Shown here: positions 17,920 through 26,562 of the stretch, piece after piece
Numbering within the stretch: position 1 is the stretch's first letter
How the letters are laid out: every line of letters starts with the position of its first letter
NCBI GenBank assembly: GCA_029560585.1
Contig: JAKQKQ010000028.1
Span: 1 to 54,400, forward strand
DNA from: Verrucomicrobiota bacterium
Lineage (GTDB): Bacteria > Verrucomicrobiota > Verrucomicrobiia > JADLBR01
Length of the DNA stretch: 54,400 bases
Direction of reading: 5' to 3'
Translations under genes and position numbers: made by a program
Notes under the pieces: model-generated
What the model saw: only the letters and a program-made list of their open reading frames with translations
Told to the model about the DNA's origin: nothing
Databases searched by the model: none

Positions 17920-18831
17920 TTATGGCCTCTCCCGCAAGAGGGGCGGTAGGCGCATCCCGATCAGTCGGGCCGCCCGGGGCACACCCTCTTCGACGAACAG
18001 GAACCGGCTCGGGGTGGTGTAGTGCCTGGCGATGCGATCCTCCAACCCGGGTTCCTTCACGTAGTTGTATTCGCGGGTCGGCAGAAGCGTCGCATCCGCG
18101 GCTCTCGCGGTGATGGCGGCATGCACCACCTGGTCGTTGACGGGCTCTGGCACTCGCTCCAGCACCCGCTCCGCTGTCGCCGGGTCGAACAGCCGTCGCT
18201 CGATGCGCCCAACCCCGGTGTTGATGGGCATCAGCGGCCGAAGACCCAGAAGATCGAGACCTGCCTCGGGCGGCAGATCAAGCGCGTAGTTCCCATCCTC
18301 CATCCAGACCGCCGAAGGCGTGTCGCCAAACAATGACGTCGGCGGACCAAAGAACAACACGTCACAGTCAACCGAAATCAACCATCTGGACTCGCCCAGC
18401 AAATAGGTGTCCACCGCCTTGATGGCCCAGGGACTCGAATCCACCCATCGTCTCAGCCGCGGGAATCCCGCAATGGCGGGCGCAACCCTCGCGCGCGCCT
18501 CGGCATACGAGATGACCCGCGCATCCGGGAACTTCTCCGCCAGCTTGGCCGCCGTGCCGGGGCGCACGGTCGGATCCAGATGCAGTGCGACGGACAGGGG
18601 CGCTGGAGCGCACTGGTGCAGCGTCCGCAACATCCAATGGGCCATGGCCGCGTCGCGCTCACGGACCACGGTGTGCACCGCGTGCGTCGTGTTGCCCGCG
18701 AACCGGATCGGCGGCAGTTTCAGCACCGAAGGGTACACGATCAGCCGCTGCAGCAGCGGCCAAGTTCCCTGCCTCAGCGCCCGCTTGAAAAACCGGCGCG
18801 CCGCCAGCCGATCAAAATCTTTTCGTTTCAT
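17920..18831 (-). CDS. Putative GT-A glycosyltransferase (unclassified)
   Basis: This 303-residue protein looks like a nucleotide-diphospho-sugar transferase: HTVVRERDAAMAHWML near the N-terminus, DARVISYAEARARV, SSPWAIKAVDTYLLGES, then SVDCDVLFFGPP, whose DCD is the probable metal-binding DxD. MEDGNYALD, NTGVGRIERRL and PVNDQVVHAAI follow, consistent with an acceptor pocket. It is not a clear member of GT2 or GT8. A GTG at 18843 would add four residues; ATG 18831 (MKRKDFDRL) is preferred. It lies 37 bases downstream of nothing but a short spacer before the polymerase gene, so the two may be co-transcribed. Confidence 0.72.
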   Translation of the reverse strand: MKRKDFDRLAARRFFKRALRQGTWPLLQRLIVYPSVLKLPPIRFAGNTTHAVHTVVRERDAAMAHWMLRTLHQCAPAPLSVALHLDPTVRPGTAAKLAEKFPDARVISYAEARARVAPAIAGFPRLRRWVDSSPWAIKAVDTYLLGESRWLISVDCDVLFFGPPTSLFGDTPSAVWMEDGNYALDLPPEAGLDLLGLRPLMPINTGVGRIERRLFDPATAERVLERVPEPVNDQVVHAAITARAADATLLPTREYNYVKEPGLEDRIARHYTTPSRFLFVEEGVPRAARLIGMRLPPLLRERP

Positions 18832-18885
18832 GGCGAAGCCCACGCGCGGGGTTCTTGGAGCAAGGCACTAGATCTCGAGATTCCA

Positions 18886-18945
18886 ACCACGAATGAGCAC
18901 GAATGGCCCAGAAACGTATTCGTGTTCATTCGTGGTTGCCAGGCT
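18886..18945. repeat. Family A repeat (ACCACGAATGAGCACGAATG)
   Basis: The left arm ACCACGAATGAGCACGAATG is mirrored by CGTATTCGTGTTCATTCGTGG, a near-perfect hairpin with a short loop. It occupies most of the 120-base gap between two glycosyltransferase genes and ends 8 bases from the GT4 stop. Confidence 0.75.
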
Positions 18946-18952
18946 GTCCTGT

Positions 18953-20137
18953 TCAAGTTTTTCGATTTGCGGTTTCCCTCAGTACCGCAAGCAGCTTTTC
19001 CGCCTGACGGTCTAAATCGAAATCCCGCTCCACCCGTTCCCGGCCTGCCACCACCAATCTCTCCCGGAGCGCCGCGTCATCGCACAATCGCGCCAACGCT
19101 GCCGCGAGCTGGTCGGGCGCGCACCGATCCACCAGCAGCCCGCTGACGCCATCCTCCACCACGTTTACCGCCCCCCCGCTGCGGGTCGCCACCACGGGCA
19201 CCCCCACCGCCATCGCCTCCGCCAATACCAATCCAAACCCCTCCTCATGACGCGAGGCCAAGACAAAGGCATCCACATTCTCGTGAAACTCCCGCGCGTG
19301 CTCCATCCACCCGCAAAAGCCAACCCGCCCCCCGAGGCCCCGCTCCGTCACAAATGTCCGCAATTGCTCGTAATACGCGCCCTGTTGCCTGCCGCCGATC
19401 ACCACGCGCAACGATGGGACGCGATCGCGGAGCAGATCCAAAGCCCCCAGAACATCGAGATGCCCCTTCCGGTCGTGCATCTGCCCCGCGATCCCAGCGA
19501 TGAACACATCGCCATCCCACCCGAACTGCCGCGCAAAGCGATCCCCTCGCCTCGCCCTGGGCGCGAATTCGGCCCGATCAATCCCATTGTGTATCACGGT
19601 CACCCGCGAGGGATCCACCGGGAACTCCAACAGCCGGTCCCGCACGCTTTCCGCAATCGCCACGAATCGGGTCACCGGCCGTGCCCACACCCTAAAGCTC
19701 GCCAGCTGGAAAGGAATATTCGGGGGCGGATCATGCATGTGGCAGACCACCGGAATCCCCATCGCCCAAAGCATCGGATGCAGCAGGATCAACTCGTGGT
19801 TGTTCGAGGTGTACACGACGTCCGGCCGGAACCGGCGCACGAGCCGATGATAGCACAAGAACAACTGGGGCGCCCTGAAGACGCATTCCAGCGTCATCTT
19901 CAGGTTCCGCGGATCGAGCTTTCTCGAGAACATCCCCATCCACGCCGTCGCGTACGGGATCCCCAAGCCATCCAGCCGCCGACCGAATTCCCCATCGCTC
20001 CACTTCGTGAGGAGAAAATGGCAGTCGGCCGATGCCCGCAGCCGCGAGAAGAAGTCCAGCGTCACCACCTGCAGACCAAACACGTACGGCGCCGGCACCA
20101 CGGCCAAGACCCGCAGCCGATTCGAGCCAGAATTCAC
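18953..20137 (-). CDS. Glycosyltransferase family 4
   Basis: This is a 394-residue GT-B enzyme. The N-terminal domain has VLAVVPAPYVFGLQVVTLDF, DVVYTSNNHELILLH and VVCHMHDPPPNIPF. The donor domain has VFIAGIAGQMHDRKGHLDVL, a RVGFCGWMEHAREFHENVDAF segment and RHEEGFGLVLAEAMAVGVPVV with the E-x7-E donor-binding pair. The stop lies just before a family A repeat and the start just after another one, so the gene is framed by repeats. Donor and linkage cannot be predicted. Confidence 0.87.
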   Translation of the reverse strand: MNSGSNRLRVLAVVPAPYVFGLQVVTLDFFSRLRASADCHFLLTKWSDGEFGRRLDGLGIPYATAWMGMFSRKLDPRNLKMTLECVFRAPQLFLCYHRLVRRFRPDVVYTSNNHELILLHPMLWAMGIPVVCHMHDPPPNIPFQLASFRVWARPVTRFVAIAESVRDRLLEFPVDPSRVTVIHNGIDRAEFAPRARRGDRFARQFGWDGDVFIAGIAGQMHDRKGHLDVLGALDLLRDRVPSLRVVIGGRQQGAYYEQLRTFVTERGLGGRVGFCGWMEHAREFHENVDAFVLASRHEEGFGLVLAEAMAVGVPVVATRSGGAVNVVEDGVSGLLVDRCAPDQLAAALARLCDDAALRERLVVAGRERVERDFDLDRQAEKLLAVLRETANRKT

Positions 20138-20151
20138 GTTCTTCTCAATTC

Positions 20152-20270
20152 CTAAACCACGAAGATCACGAACTTCACGAAGCCAACCCGAACGCAGCCA
20201 TCAGAAATTCGATTCCTCTCGAAGAAAATCCGAAAACCTTCGTGTTCTCTGTGCCCTTCGTGGTTCAACC
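20152..20270. repeat. Family A repeat upstream of the GT4 gene
   Basis: AAACCACGAAGATCACGAAC and TTCACGAAGCC are mirrored by CCTTCGTGTTCTCTGTGCCC and TTCGTGGTTCAACC, so a long interrupted hairpin spans about 110 bases. The middle contains an AGAAATTCGATTCC piece reminiscent of family E. No gene is seen. Confidence 0.7.
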
Positions 20271-20285
20271 CCACCTCTGTAGCGG

Positions 20286-20515
20286 CTAGCCCGGATATTT
20301 CACAGCCTTGCGGGCTGTGAAATTCCGGGCTCTGGGAAAACCGCGCCATGAGAGCCATTTATTGGGAAAGGTCTGGCAAAGACTGGGATTTTTCGCGGTT
20401 GCAGAGTGTGTTTCGCGCATCGGTGGCACCAGACCCTCCAAAATCGCGTTTTTCGGAGCGCGGTTTTCCTTTGAGCCTGCATGTTTCACGCGGAAGCGTG
20501 AAATATGCAGGCTAG
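20286..20515. mobile_element. Candidate MITE-like element with terminal inverted repeats
   Basis: The 230-base segment starts CTAGCCCGGATATTTCAC and ends with the inverse of CTAGCCTGCATATTTCAC, 16 of 18 positions matching. Each end is also a strong hairpin: AGCCCGG...CCGGGCT at 20288-20331 and AGCCTGCAT...ATGCAGGCT at 20474-20513. The interior has no convincing gene and is less GC-rich than its surroundings. The structure suggests a non-autonomous transposon remnant. No clear target-site duplication was found. Confidence 0.55.
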
Positions 20516-20594
20516 TCGCTGCCCCCTCAGACCCAGCACCCCGCCCCTCCCAAGCCTCAAATCCTCCGAACTCCGCCTTCCCACTTCAAAACTA

Positions 20595-21434
20595 TCACTC
20601 AATCCATCCGTCCGGCCACTTCGCCTCCCGGATGCTGCGCGGCAGTTCGGCCGTGGGAACCGAGACCCAGGGCAGCGCATCGACCTCCGCCAGCCACGAA
20701 CTGCGCCTCGCGGATTCGTGTGGCGACTTCCGCGCCTTGGCCATCAATCGCTCGTCCGAGCCCAGCCAGCACCCGTGATGAAATATCCCAACCTCCGGCG
20801 GGCACGTGATGAACCCAAACGCCTTCGCCGCAAAATCCGGTAGGCGCAATATGCCCAGGAGCTTTCTCAGGCGATGCTCGTTCCACGTCACCTCTCTCAA
20901 ATGCGTGAATCGGACGCCGGGCTTCAAAAATCCAAACTGGCAAAACCGCACGACGTTCGATGGCAGGCGCCGGTTCCAAGTCCGCAAGTAATTGCATCCC
21001 CACACCCGCATGCCGCGCGGCCGGGACTTCCGGAGGTGCTCCAAGATCGCTGGCACCGTTTCCGGATCATAGATCTCATCCGCATCCACGACCCAAAAAT
21101 AATCTGGCGGCTCGTGGAAATTCCGGATCTCTTCCGGCGGACAGCCGTGGCTCTGGACACCCTTGGCCGGCCAGGCGGACAGCGCGCCCATTTCCGAGTT
21201 CAGCGCCGGGGACTGGTCCCGCCATCGGCGCAGCACCAGATGGATCTTCCCCTCGGGATCCGGAAAATCTGCCGCCGTCTGAAGCATCCGGTCCGGGGTC
21301 ACGCGATTCCCATACCAGTCTCTGTCGTACTGCGTCAGCACACTGATCCCGCAGCAGAATGGGTACAGCGTCTGCAACAGAGGCGTGATGAACACCTCCT
21401 CGTTCAGCGCCAAACATATGACATGGACACGCAT
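20595..21434 (-). CDS. Glycosyltransferase family 2-like protein
   Basis: This GT-A type protein of 279 residues begins MRVHVICLALNEEVFITPLL, the ALNE pattern of GT2-like enzymes. The DADEIYD motif in YFWVVDADEIYDPETVP is the expected metal site. The family context also fits GVQSHGCPPEEIRNF, FTHLREVTWNEHRLRKLL and FHHGCWLGSDERLMAK. ATG 21434 is preferred to 21464, because the extra residues are not homologous. It lies 10 bases downstream of the next gene, an FkbM methyltransferase, so coupling is likely. The acceptor is unknown. Confidence 0.78.
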   Translation of the reverse strand: MRVHVICLALNEEVFITPLLQTLYPFCCGISVLTQYDRDWYGNRVTPDRMLQTAADFPDPEGKIHLVLRRWRDQSPALNSEMGALSAWPAKGVQSHGCPPEEIRNFHEPPDYFWVVDADEIYDPETVPAILEHLRKSRPRGMRVWGCNYLRTWNRRLPSNVVRFCQFGFLKPGVRFTHLREVTWNEHRLRKLLGILRLPDFAAKAFGFITCPPEVGIFHHGCWLGSDERLMAKARKSPHESARRSSWLAEVDALPWVSVPTAELPRSIREAKWPDGWIE

Positions 21435-21444
21435 AGCCTTCCCC

Positions 21445-22494
21445 CTATCCGGCGGAGATCCCATCCCGCTTCGGGCCTGCGCCGCATCCGCCGGCTTGCA
21501 CCTGTGCTTGCCGTTCCCGCGGCCACGCGAAAATATTCAGCTGGTCCCGAAGGAAATACCGTTCCCAGTCTTCGATCTCGATGACCGCCATCCGCGCATG
21601 CTCTTTCTCGTCCCACGACACTTCGTACCGGTACCCGCCACTTCCAGGCGATCCCCCCTCGAATGCCGCGAACCCCACCCCGTAGTCCAATTCCCGCAGC
21701 AATTCAAAGATCTTTCCGAATCCCTTGCCCTCGATTTCGCGCAGCCAGCTCTCAAACACCAGAAATGGTCGTTGCTCCGCGATCACATCCCGCGCGCCCG
21801 CCAAGACCTGCCACTCGTGCCCCTCCGCATCGATCTTCACAAAACTGGGCGCCGGGAGAGTGCTGTCCCAAAGGGGCCTGGTTTCCACCCGGATGCCCGA
21901 TTCCTCTTCTGAGACGCGGGCCTGCCCGCTGTGGATGCCGTCGGGAATCGCCATGCGACACACGCCGGCTCTCTCGGAAACGGCCGCGTTCACGCACGAG
22001 ATCATCCCCTCGAGTCCGGTGGCCCTCACCAGATCCCGCAGGTCCGAGAACGAGCCTGGCATCGGCTCGTATGCGACGACCTTTCCCCGAAAACCGGCCC
22101 GGCTCGCCGCATAGAGGGAAAAATATCCCCAATTGCTGCCCACATCGAAAAAGGCATCCTCCGGCCCGAGAAACGAATCGATCAGGCCGCGCACCTCCGG
22201 CTCGTATCCCGCGCTGAACTCTGGAAGGAACAGGCTGTGGAACTGCGTGTTATTCGCGTCGAAACTCCAGACGGTCTCCCCGCCCTCTCGCTGGTACAGC
22301 GCGCGCCCGTGCTGCCTCACGCCATGCCGCTTGAGCGCGAAGAACGTCCTCCTCGCCGCACCCTGCTTCAACCGGTGCCACAGCCCCATCGGGGGACCGC
22401 CATATCCATACCTGTATAGTCGCGCCGCCCACGGCATCGATAGCACACGGAACGGTTCGCGCCGCGTGACTTGCAGAACTCCCACGATCTTCAC
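21445..22494 (-). CDS. FkbM family methyltransferase
   Basis: It is predicted to O-methylate a sugar or a related group using S-adenosylmethionine. It shows FFDVGSNWGYFSLYAA (SAM motif I), VVAYEPMPGSFSDL (acidic residue after strand 2) and VKIDAEGHEWQVLAGA (the family signature near the C-terminal half). The 349-residue length includes about 100 N-terminal residues before the fold. The start is GTG 22494; AAGGGGAC lies about 9 bases upstream and could be the ribosome site. Two other FkbM genes occur at 23623 and 38042 but are strongly diverged, suggesting different targets. Confidence 0.88.
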   Translation of the reverse strand: MKIVGVLQVTRREPFRVLSMPWAARLYRYGYGGPPMGLWHRLKQGAARRTFFALKRHGVRQHGRALYQREGGETVWSFDANNTQFHSLFLPEFSAGYEPEVRGLIDSFLGPEDAFFDVGSNWGYFSLYAASRAGFRGKVVAYEPMPGSFSDLRDLVRATGLEGMISCVNAAVSERAGVCRMAIPDGIHSGQARVSEEESGIRVETRPLWDSTLPAPSFVKIDAEGHEWQVLAGARDVIAEQRPFLVFESWLREIEGKGFGKIFELLRELDYGVGFAAFEGGSPGSGGYRYEVSWDEKEHARMAVIEIEDWERYFLRDQLNIFAWPRERQAQVQAGGCGAGPKRDGISAG

Positions 22495-22600
22495 TCGTCT
22501 TGTCCCCTTCTAATTATCCCCCGGCACCGGCAATCGGGCGGCGCCTATCCCCCGTGCGACCTCTTTCCTTCCGCCACGCCGACATCCCACCAGGAATCCG

Positions 22601-23623
22601 TCAGTCCGGCAACGCCTCCCGAACAGCGTCGAACAGATCGTTCGCGTCTATAGCTCCGCGGAAATCACAAAACCCCTCGTGATCCTGCGCCCATGCCTCA
22701 CAGCTCGCCCGGGGCGGAGTCAGATGCAGGGCATTCGCATTCGGATTCCCCCAGACCTCGGCGCAGAGATAGCGCCTCTCGCAGAAGGGCGATACCGTCC
22801 GCGTCCCAAGCGCCGCGGCGATGTGCAGCGGTCCGGTCGATGGCGCGACCAGGAGATCCATCTCGCCGATGAGCGCCGCCAATTGCCGCAGCGTCAATTG
22901 GCCTGTGGTATTGACCAGGCGCGGATCCCGCGATCCGGCATCCCAATCCTCCGTGAGACGCCTTTCATGCGCTCCGCCCGTGACGATGACCACGCTCTCC
23001 GTCTCTGCCAGCAATCGCAATGCGAGTCGCCTGTATTCCGACGGCGGCAGGTTGCACGTGTTTCCCCCGCTGCCGGGATGAATCCCGATCAGGGGCCGCC
23101 GGTCGGGATTCTTTTCACGGACAAAGCCCTGCGCCCAGGCCCGCTCGTCATCCTGAACGATCCAATCCAAAGCACTTCCGTCATCGGCGTACCCCAGCGC
23201 CGCGGCAAAATCCAGGTGGGCCTCCGCGTAATACCTCGGCACGTCGGGCAGGCCCGTCCTGACTTGCCGGAACCCACAGACGCGAGTCCAGATCCCGCCC
23301 CCAGCCGTCAATCGATATCGTGCGCCCCCCAGTAGACCGGCCCAGATAAGACTCCTGGATGACGGAAAGGGGAGAATGTAGACACCGAATCCCTGTCGCC
23401 TGATCCACCCCGCGAATCTTGAAGGCGAGCGATCGACGTCACCCCCGACATCCTCGATCGCATGGCACGCCGCGACATGCGGATTGCCGAACAGCACGGG
23501 CTGAACGGCCCGTCGGCACGCGCAGGTTACGGAGGCACCGCCCTTGGCCAACGCCCGGATCAGGGGCGTCATCAGCAAGACGTCCCCCAAATGATCCTGC
23601 CGCACTAGAAGGATCTTCACCAT
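22601..23623 (-). CDS. Glycosyltransferase family 9 (heptosyltransferase-like)
   Basis: This is a GT-B enzyme related to ADP-heptose:LPS heptosyltransferases. MVKILLVRQDHLGDVLLMTP is the usual N-terminus (Asp and Gly-Asp in the acceptor site). GIHPGSGGNTCNLPPSEY and VAPSTGPLHIAAALG are the two donor-site signatures. The length of 340 residues is normal. The upstream frame extends to 23728, but ATG 23623 is at the homology start and overlaps the preceding stop as ATGA, so coupling to the FkbM gene is strong evidence for this start. The actual sugar may not be heptose. Confidence 0.88.
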   Translation of the reverse strand: MVKILLVRQDHLGDVLLMTPLIRALAKGGASVTCACRRAVQPVLFGNPHVAACHAIEDVGGDVDRSPSRFAGWIRRQGFGVYILPFPSSRSLIWAGLLGGARYRLTAGGGIWTRVCGFRQVRTGLPDVPRYYAEAHLDFAAALGYADDGSALDWIVQDDERAWAQGFVREKNPDRRPLIGIHPGSGGNTCNLPPSEYRRLALRLLAETESVVIVTGGAHERRLTEDWDAGSRDPRLVNTTGQLTLRQLAALIGEMDLLVAPSTGPLHIAAALGTRTVSPFCERRYLCAEVWGNPNANALHLTPPRASCEAWAQDHEGFCDFRGAIDANDLFDAVREALPD

Positions 23624-24336
23624 CACTTGCCACCCCCGTGCGGGCTCCGCGGTCCCTCCCGCAACCCGTGCAACAAACGCCGCGCATGGATCCTCAACAA
23701 ACAGCCGATCCACCTTGGCAAGGGCCAAGTTCTGTTGGCCGCCTTGGCCCTGTCCCGTCCCAACCGCGACCAGACCGTGTCCGCCGCGTCATGCCCCACG
23801 AGTCGGTAACCCCCGCGGATCATCCAACCGACTATCTGCCTGATTCGCGGATTGATGTATCGATGGCCATGAGTCTCCACGACAATCACGTCGGGCAGGC
23901 TTTTCAGGCGGCTGATCACCTGCCACTCCGCCCCTTCGATGTCACAGAAAAGCAGATCGATGGTGCCGTCGTCGATCGAATCGAACGTCACCGCCGGCAC
24001 AGTTTCCGACCCCGCTGCGTCACCCGCGCCCGCGGCCCCCGCCGGTGCCTCGCTCGCCGTCACCGTGTGCGACGACGCACCGCGCGACACCAGCAAGACC
24101 GAGCCCGGCTTGTCCGCGATCGCCACGGCATGGATCACCACATTCGACCGGTCGCCATAGGTCGCCCGAAGACTCTCCACGGCCGCCGCCTGGGGTTCGA
24201 TGAGTTCCACCCGTGCGCCCGCCTCGATGAATCGCTTCGACTGCGCCACCCCCGCCTCATACACCCCGACCTCCACGATATGCCGCGGTTGAAAACCAGC
24301 CGCGCACAATCCATGGACGATGTCTGGGGAGGTCAT
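23623..24336 (-). CDS. FkbM family methyltransferase
   Basis: This is a 237-residue SAM-dependent methyltransferase: IVEVGVYEAGVAQSKRFIEA (motif I), VELIEPQAAAVESL, then LLFCDIEGAEWQVISRL, the FkbM signature with the DxEGxE pattern, and VIVVETHGHRY. Between them lies an Ala/Gly-rich stretch (ASEAPAGAAGAGDAAGSE) absent from the other two FkbM copies. It may be a low-complexity insertion in a surface loop. The basic C-terminal tail (RRLLHGLREGPRSPHGGGK) is unusual. The TGA overlaps the downstream GT9 start. Confidence 0.85.
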   Translation of the reverse strand: MTSPDIVHGLCAAGFQPRHIVEVGVYEAGVAQSKRFIEAGARVELIEPQAAAVESLRATYGDRSNVVIHAVAIADKPGSVLLVSRGASSHTVTASEAPAGAAGAGDAAGSETVPAVTFDSIDDGTIDLLFCDIEGAEWQVISRLKSLPDVIVVETHGHRYINPRIRQIVGWMIRGGYRLVGHDAADTVWSRLGRDRAKAANRTWPLPRWIGCLLRIHARRLLHGLREGPRSPHGGGK

Positions 24337-24367
24337 GTCGCCCCTGTTCTTTCTCGGTCGGCAGAGG

Positions 24368-25132
24368 TCACGCGCCCTTGGCCCTGGCCATCACGCAGAG
24401 ATCCTGTTCCGGTCGATTGTGCGTGAACGGAATACAGGCGAGCGGATGGAGCAACCCGATCCTCCGGATGTCCCCGAAGGTGCCACCCTTGCGCAACAGA
24501 TGTTCCAGGCCCGTGAAATCATAACACCATTTGTGCTGGTCGCGGTGAGCGCGCGAACCAGCAATTTCTATCTCCGGGCTGTACCCGAAACTGTGCGCGA
24601 AGACAGAGAAATAATAACTGCCGGGGGCATCGGGCGGAATCCGGCCCGCGGCGAAACCGCGGAAGCTCTTCAGGAGTCCAAAGGCGTGCCCGAGATAGGC
24701 CCGCGCAAAGAGATCCAGGTCGGGCACCGTGATCAACAGGACCCCCCCCGGACTTAATAGCCTCTCGCAATTCGCGAGGACCCGCGGGCCCTCTTCCAGA
24801 CTGAAATGCTCAAATACATGCTGCATCCGGATCAGATCGAATTTTCCGAGGCTCGCAAACTCCCCTTCCGCAAGATTTAAAATGTCTGCCTGATGGCAGC
24901 GACTTCGAATGGCCGGATCGATGTCCGTCCGCACCAGCCAGTCGAGGTACTCGAACCCTTCCTCAAACCGATCCCCATTGCCAACGTCCAGCCAGCGGGT
25001 CCGCCTTTCAGCGATCAGCTTCTTCTTGAGTCCCATGGGGCCCGCGCCCGGCGTCTCCCGCCGAAACCACCAGGCGAGCTTCACCTCGATGCGCCGCCAG
25101 AACACGGCCAACCATGACAGGGCGCGAGTCAT
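24368..25132 (-). CDS. Class I SAM-dependent methyltransferase
   Basis: This is a 254-residue protein. RWLDVGNGDRFEEGFEYLDW binds SAM, FDLIRMQHVFEHFSLEEGPR is the active-site strand with the usual HxxEH form, and LSPGGVLLITVPDL follows. The C-terminal part has a HKWCYDFTGLEHLLRKGGF-like pattern typical of polysaccharide-cluster methyltransferases. The frame is open to 25171, but the first residues VVECWLLGVEKG are translation of a dispersed repeat (family G), so ATG 25132 (MTRALSW) is preferred. The substrate is unknown. A paralog with different detail lies at 27166. Confidence 0.83.
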   Translation of the reverse strand: MTRALSWLAVFWRRIEVKLAWWFRRETPGAGPMGLKKKLIAERRTRWLDVGNGDRFEEGFEYLDWLVRTDIDPAIRSRCHQADILNLAEGEFASLGKFDLIRMQHVFEHFSLEEGPRVLANCERLLSPGGVLLITVPDLDLFARAYLGHAFGLLKSFRGFAAGRIPPDAPGSYYFSVFAHSFGYSPEIEIAGSRAHRDQHKWCYDFTGLEHLLRKGGTFGDIRRIGLLHPLACIPFTHNRPEQDLCVMARAKGA

Positions 25133-25225
25133 TCCCTTCTCAACTCCCAACAACCAACATTCAACCACCAAAGTCCACGGATTCCGAACCCCCGCTCACT
25201 TCGCGACCTTCGTGGTTAGGTCTGG
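25133..25225. repeat. Repeats of families G and A
   Basis: CTCAACTCCCAACAACCAAC and ATTCAACCACCAA (25139-25172) match, in inverse, GTTGGGTGTTCCGTGTTGGG at 40800-40835. At 25197-25225 CACTTCGCGACCTTCGTGG is a half copy of family A. These fill the gap between a methyltransferase and a GT4. No gene is seen up to 25260. Confidence 0.55.
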
Positions 25226-25260
25226 TGATTAAACATCGAAAAGCACCTAAATCCCCATGC

Positions 25261-26493
25261 TCATCCATGATTCCAGACTCTAACGACGGCATCGACGGTC
25301 CTTCCCAGATCAAAACCCTTCACGAGTTCGCGGCATCGCGCCGCCAGTGCTTCATGGTGCCCCATCGTATGGGCAATGCTCTTTGCCAGGGCATCTGTAT
25401 CCCCGCAGGGGTAACTCAGCGCGGGATCCACGGGCACCACCATATCCTCCGCACATCCGCAAGCATCGCTGACCACGCAGGGCAACCCGCAGGCCATGGC
25501 CTCATTCACCACGAGCCCCCACGTCTCCCCATGATCGCTGGGCAGCACGAGGCAGTCCGCCGCGGCGTAGGCGCGCGGGATCTCGGTCTGGTTCAAGAAG
25601 CCGGTGAAAGAGGCGCGAGGGCGCGCCTTAAATTCGGAGCTCGGAATTCGGAAATGGAAGTTTTGATTCTCTAAGTCGAAAACCACCTCGCACTGAGAGC
25701 GCAAGACATCGCTGAGTTCGCCACTACCCACGAACAATAGGTGTGCCGTTTTCGGAATTCGAATTCCGAACTTCGAATTACCAAGTCGCCGCACCGCGGC
25801 GACGAGGTCCATGGGCCTTTTCTTCGCGATGAACTTCCCACAGAACATCACGCAGAAGGCGTCACCGGGGATTCTCCAAAAATTTCGAATTTCGAATTTC
25901 GAATTTCGAATTTCCTCCGCCTGCGCCGCGAAGCGAGCGTTGTCCACGCAATACGGCGCCATGTGGAGGCGATCCCCCTGCACGCCCATGCCCTCGTACA
26001 TGCGCCGGTTGGCCGACCCGATGCAGAGGAAGTGATCCACGCGGCGGAAGAGTTGTCCCAAAACCGCGCGGCGCAGCCGGCGCTTCCACGCGGGTCGCGG
26101 CGCCATGTCGTTGCTCTCCCCGCGCAGCCACACCGATGCCCCGGCCGCCGTCACCTGCCGCACCGCCTGCCAGTAAGCCGCCACCTGCCAGCCCTGCAGC
26201 CAGACCGCGCGCACGCCCTTTTCGCGAATCATTGGCCCCAGCGATTCCGCCAACCGCACGCCCCAGAATCGATTGACGTCCCAGTTCTCATTCACCTTCA
26301 GAAACCGATGCGGGTAGCCCTTTAGCGGATCCACATCCCAGGCAAAATCCCTTCCGAACTCCTTGTCGGGTGTCACGTCCGCCCCATGCCGCGTCAGGAA
26401 CCACACCTCGAAAGGCACTCGGCCATCGGCGGCCAGCACCCTCCAGAGGGGAACCTGGTATTGGATGGGGTGGGTGGTCAGGATGGCTAACAC
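25261..26493 (-). CDS. Glycosyltransferase family 4 with three repeat-derived in-frame insertions
   Basis: This 410-residue GT-B enzyme is longer than related sugar transferases. The N-terminal domain has ILTTHPIQYQVPLWRVLA and VWLRGESNDMAPRPAWKRR. The donor domain has VMFCGKFIAKKRPMDLVAAV, HLLFVGSGELSDVL and HGETWGLVVNEAMACGLPCV, with the E-x7-E donor pair intact. Between these conserved blocks are three pieces encoded by TTCGAA-rich repeat DNA: residues about 194-206 (EEIRNSKFEIRNF), 238-248 (GNSKFGIRIP) and 274-292 (ENQNFHFRIPSSEFKA). They keep the frame open and probably lie in loops. Codon and base use there is AT-rich, unlike the rest of the gene. Activity may or may not survive. Confidence 0.86.
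   Translation of the reverse strand: MLAILTTHPIQYQVPLWRVLAADGRVPFEVWFLTRHGADVTPDKEFGRDFAWDVDPLKGYPHRFLKVNENWDVNRFWGVRLAESLGPMIREKGVRAVWLQGWQVAAYWQAVRQVTAAGASVWLRGESNDMAPRPAWKRRLRRAVLGQLFRRVDHFLCIGSANRRMYEGMGVQGDRLHMAPYCVDNARFAAQAEEIRNSKFEIRNFWRIPGDAFCVMFCGKFIAKKRPMDLVAAVRRLGNSKFGIRIPKTAHLLFVGSGELSDVLRSQCEVVFDLENQNFHFRIPSSEFKARPRASFTGFLNQTEIPRAYAAADCLVLPSDHGETWGLVVNEAMACGLPCVVSDACGCAEDMVVPVDPALSYPCGDTDALAKSIAHTMGHHEALAARCRELVKGFDLGRTVDAVVRVWNHG
25630..25917 (-). repeat. Family E (TTCGAAATTCG) repeats inside the GT4 coding sequence
   Basis: Three AT-rich blocks lie inside the gene at 25630-25680, 25744-25790 and 25878-25917. The last reads as four direct copies of TTTCGAA in a row. Each keeps the GT4 frame. 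The same sequence lies outside genes at 26494-26560 and 26935-26975. In the GC-rich surroundings they are conspicuous. Confidence 0.8.
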
Positions 26494-26560
26494 AGGTCGA
26501 ATTTCGGATTTCGAATTTCGGATTCTGGGCTTCGAATTTCGGATTTCGGAAGGGGAAGAA
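26494..26560. repeat. Family E repeat, left flank of the four-helix-bundle gene
   Basis: GAATTTCGGATTTCGAATTT, CGGATTCTGGGCTTCGAATT and TCGGATTTCGG are direct copies of an 8- to 10-base unit. The block spans the whole gap between the GT4 start (26493) and the small gene's stop (26563). Confidence 0.75.
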
Positions 26561-26562
26561 AC

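Noticed and set aside
20308-20778. Open frame across the MITE-like element and the GT2 3' end
   Set aside because: It follows the inverted-repeat sequence and then the antisense of the GT2; no coding features.
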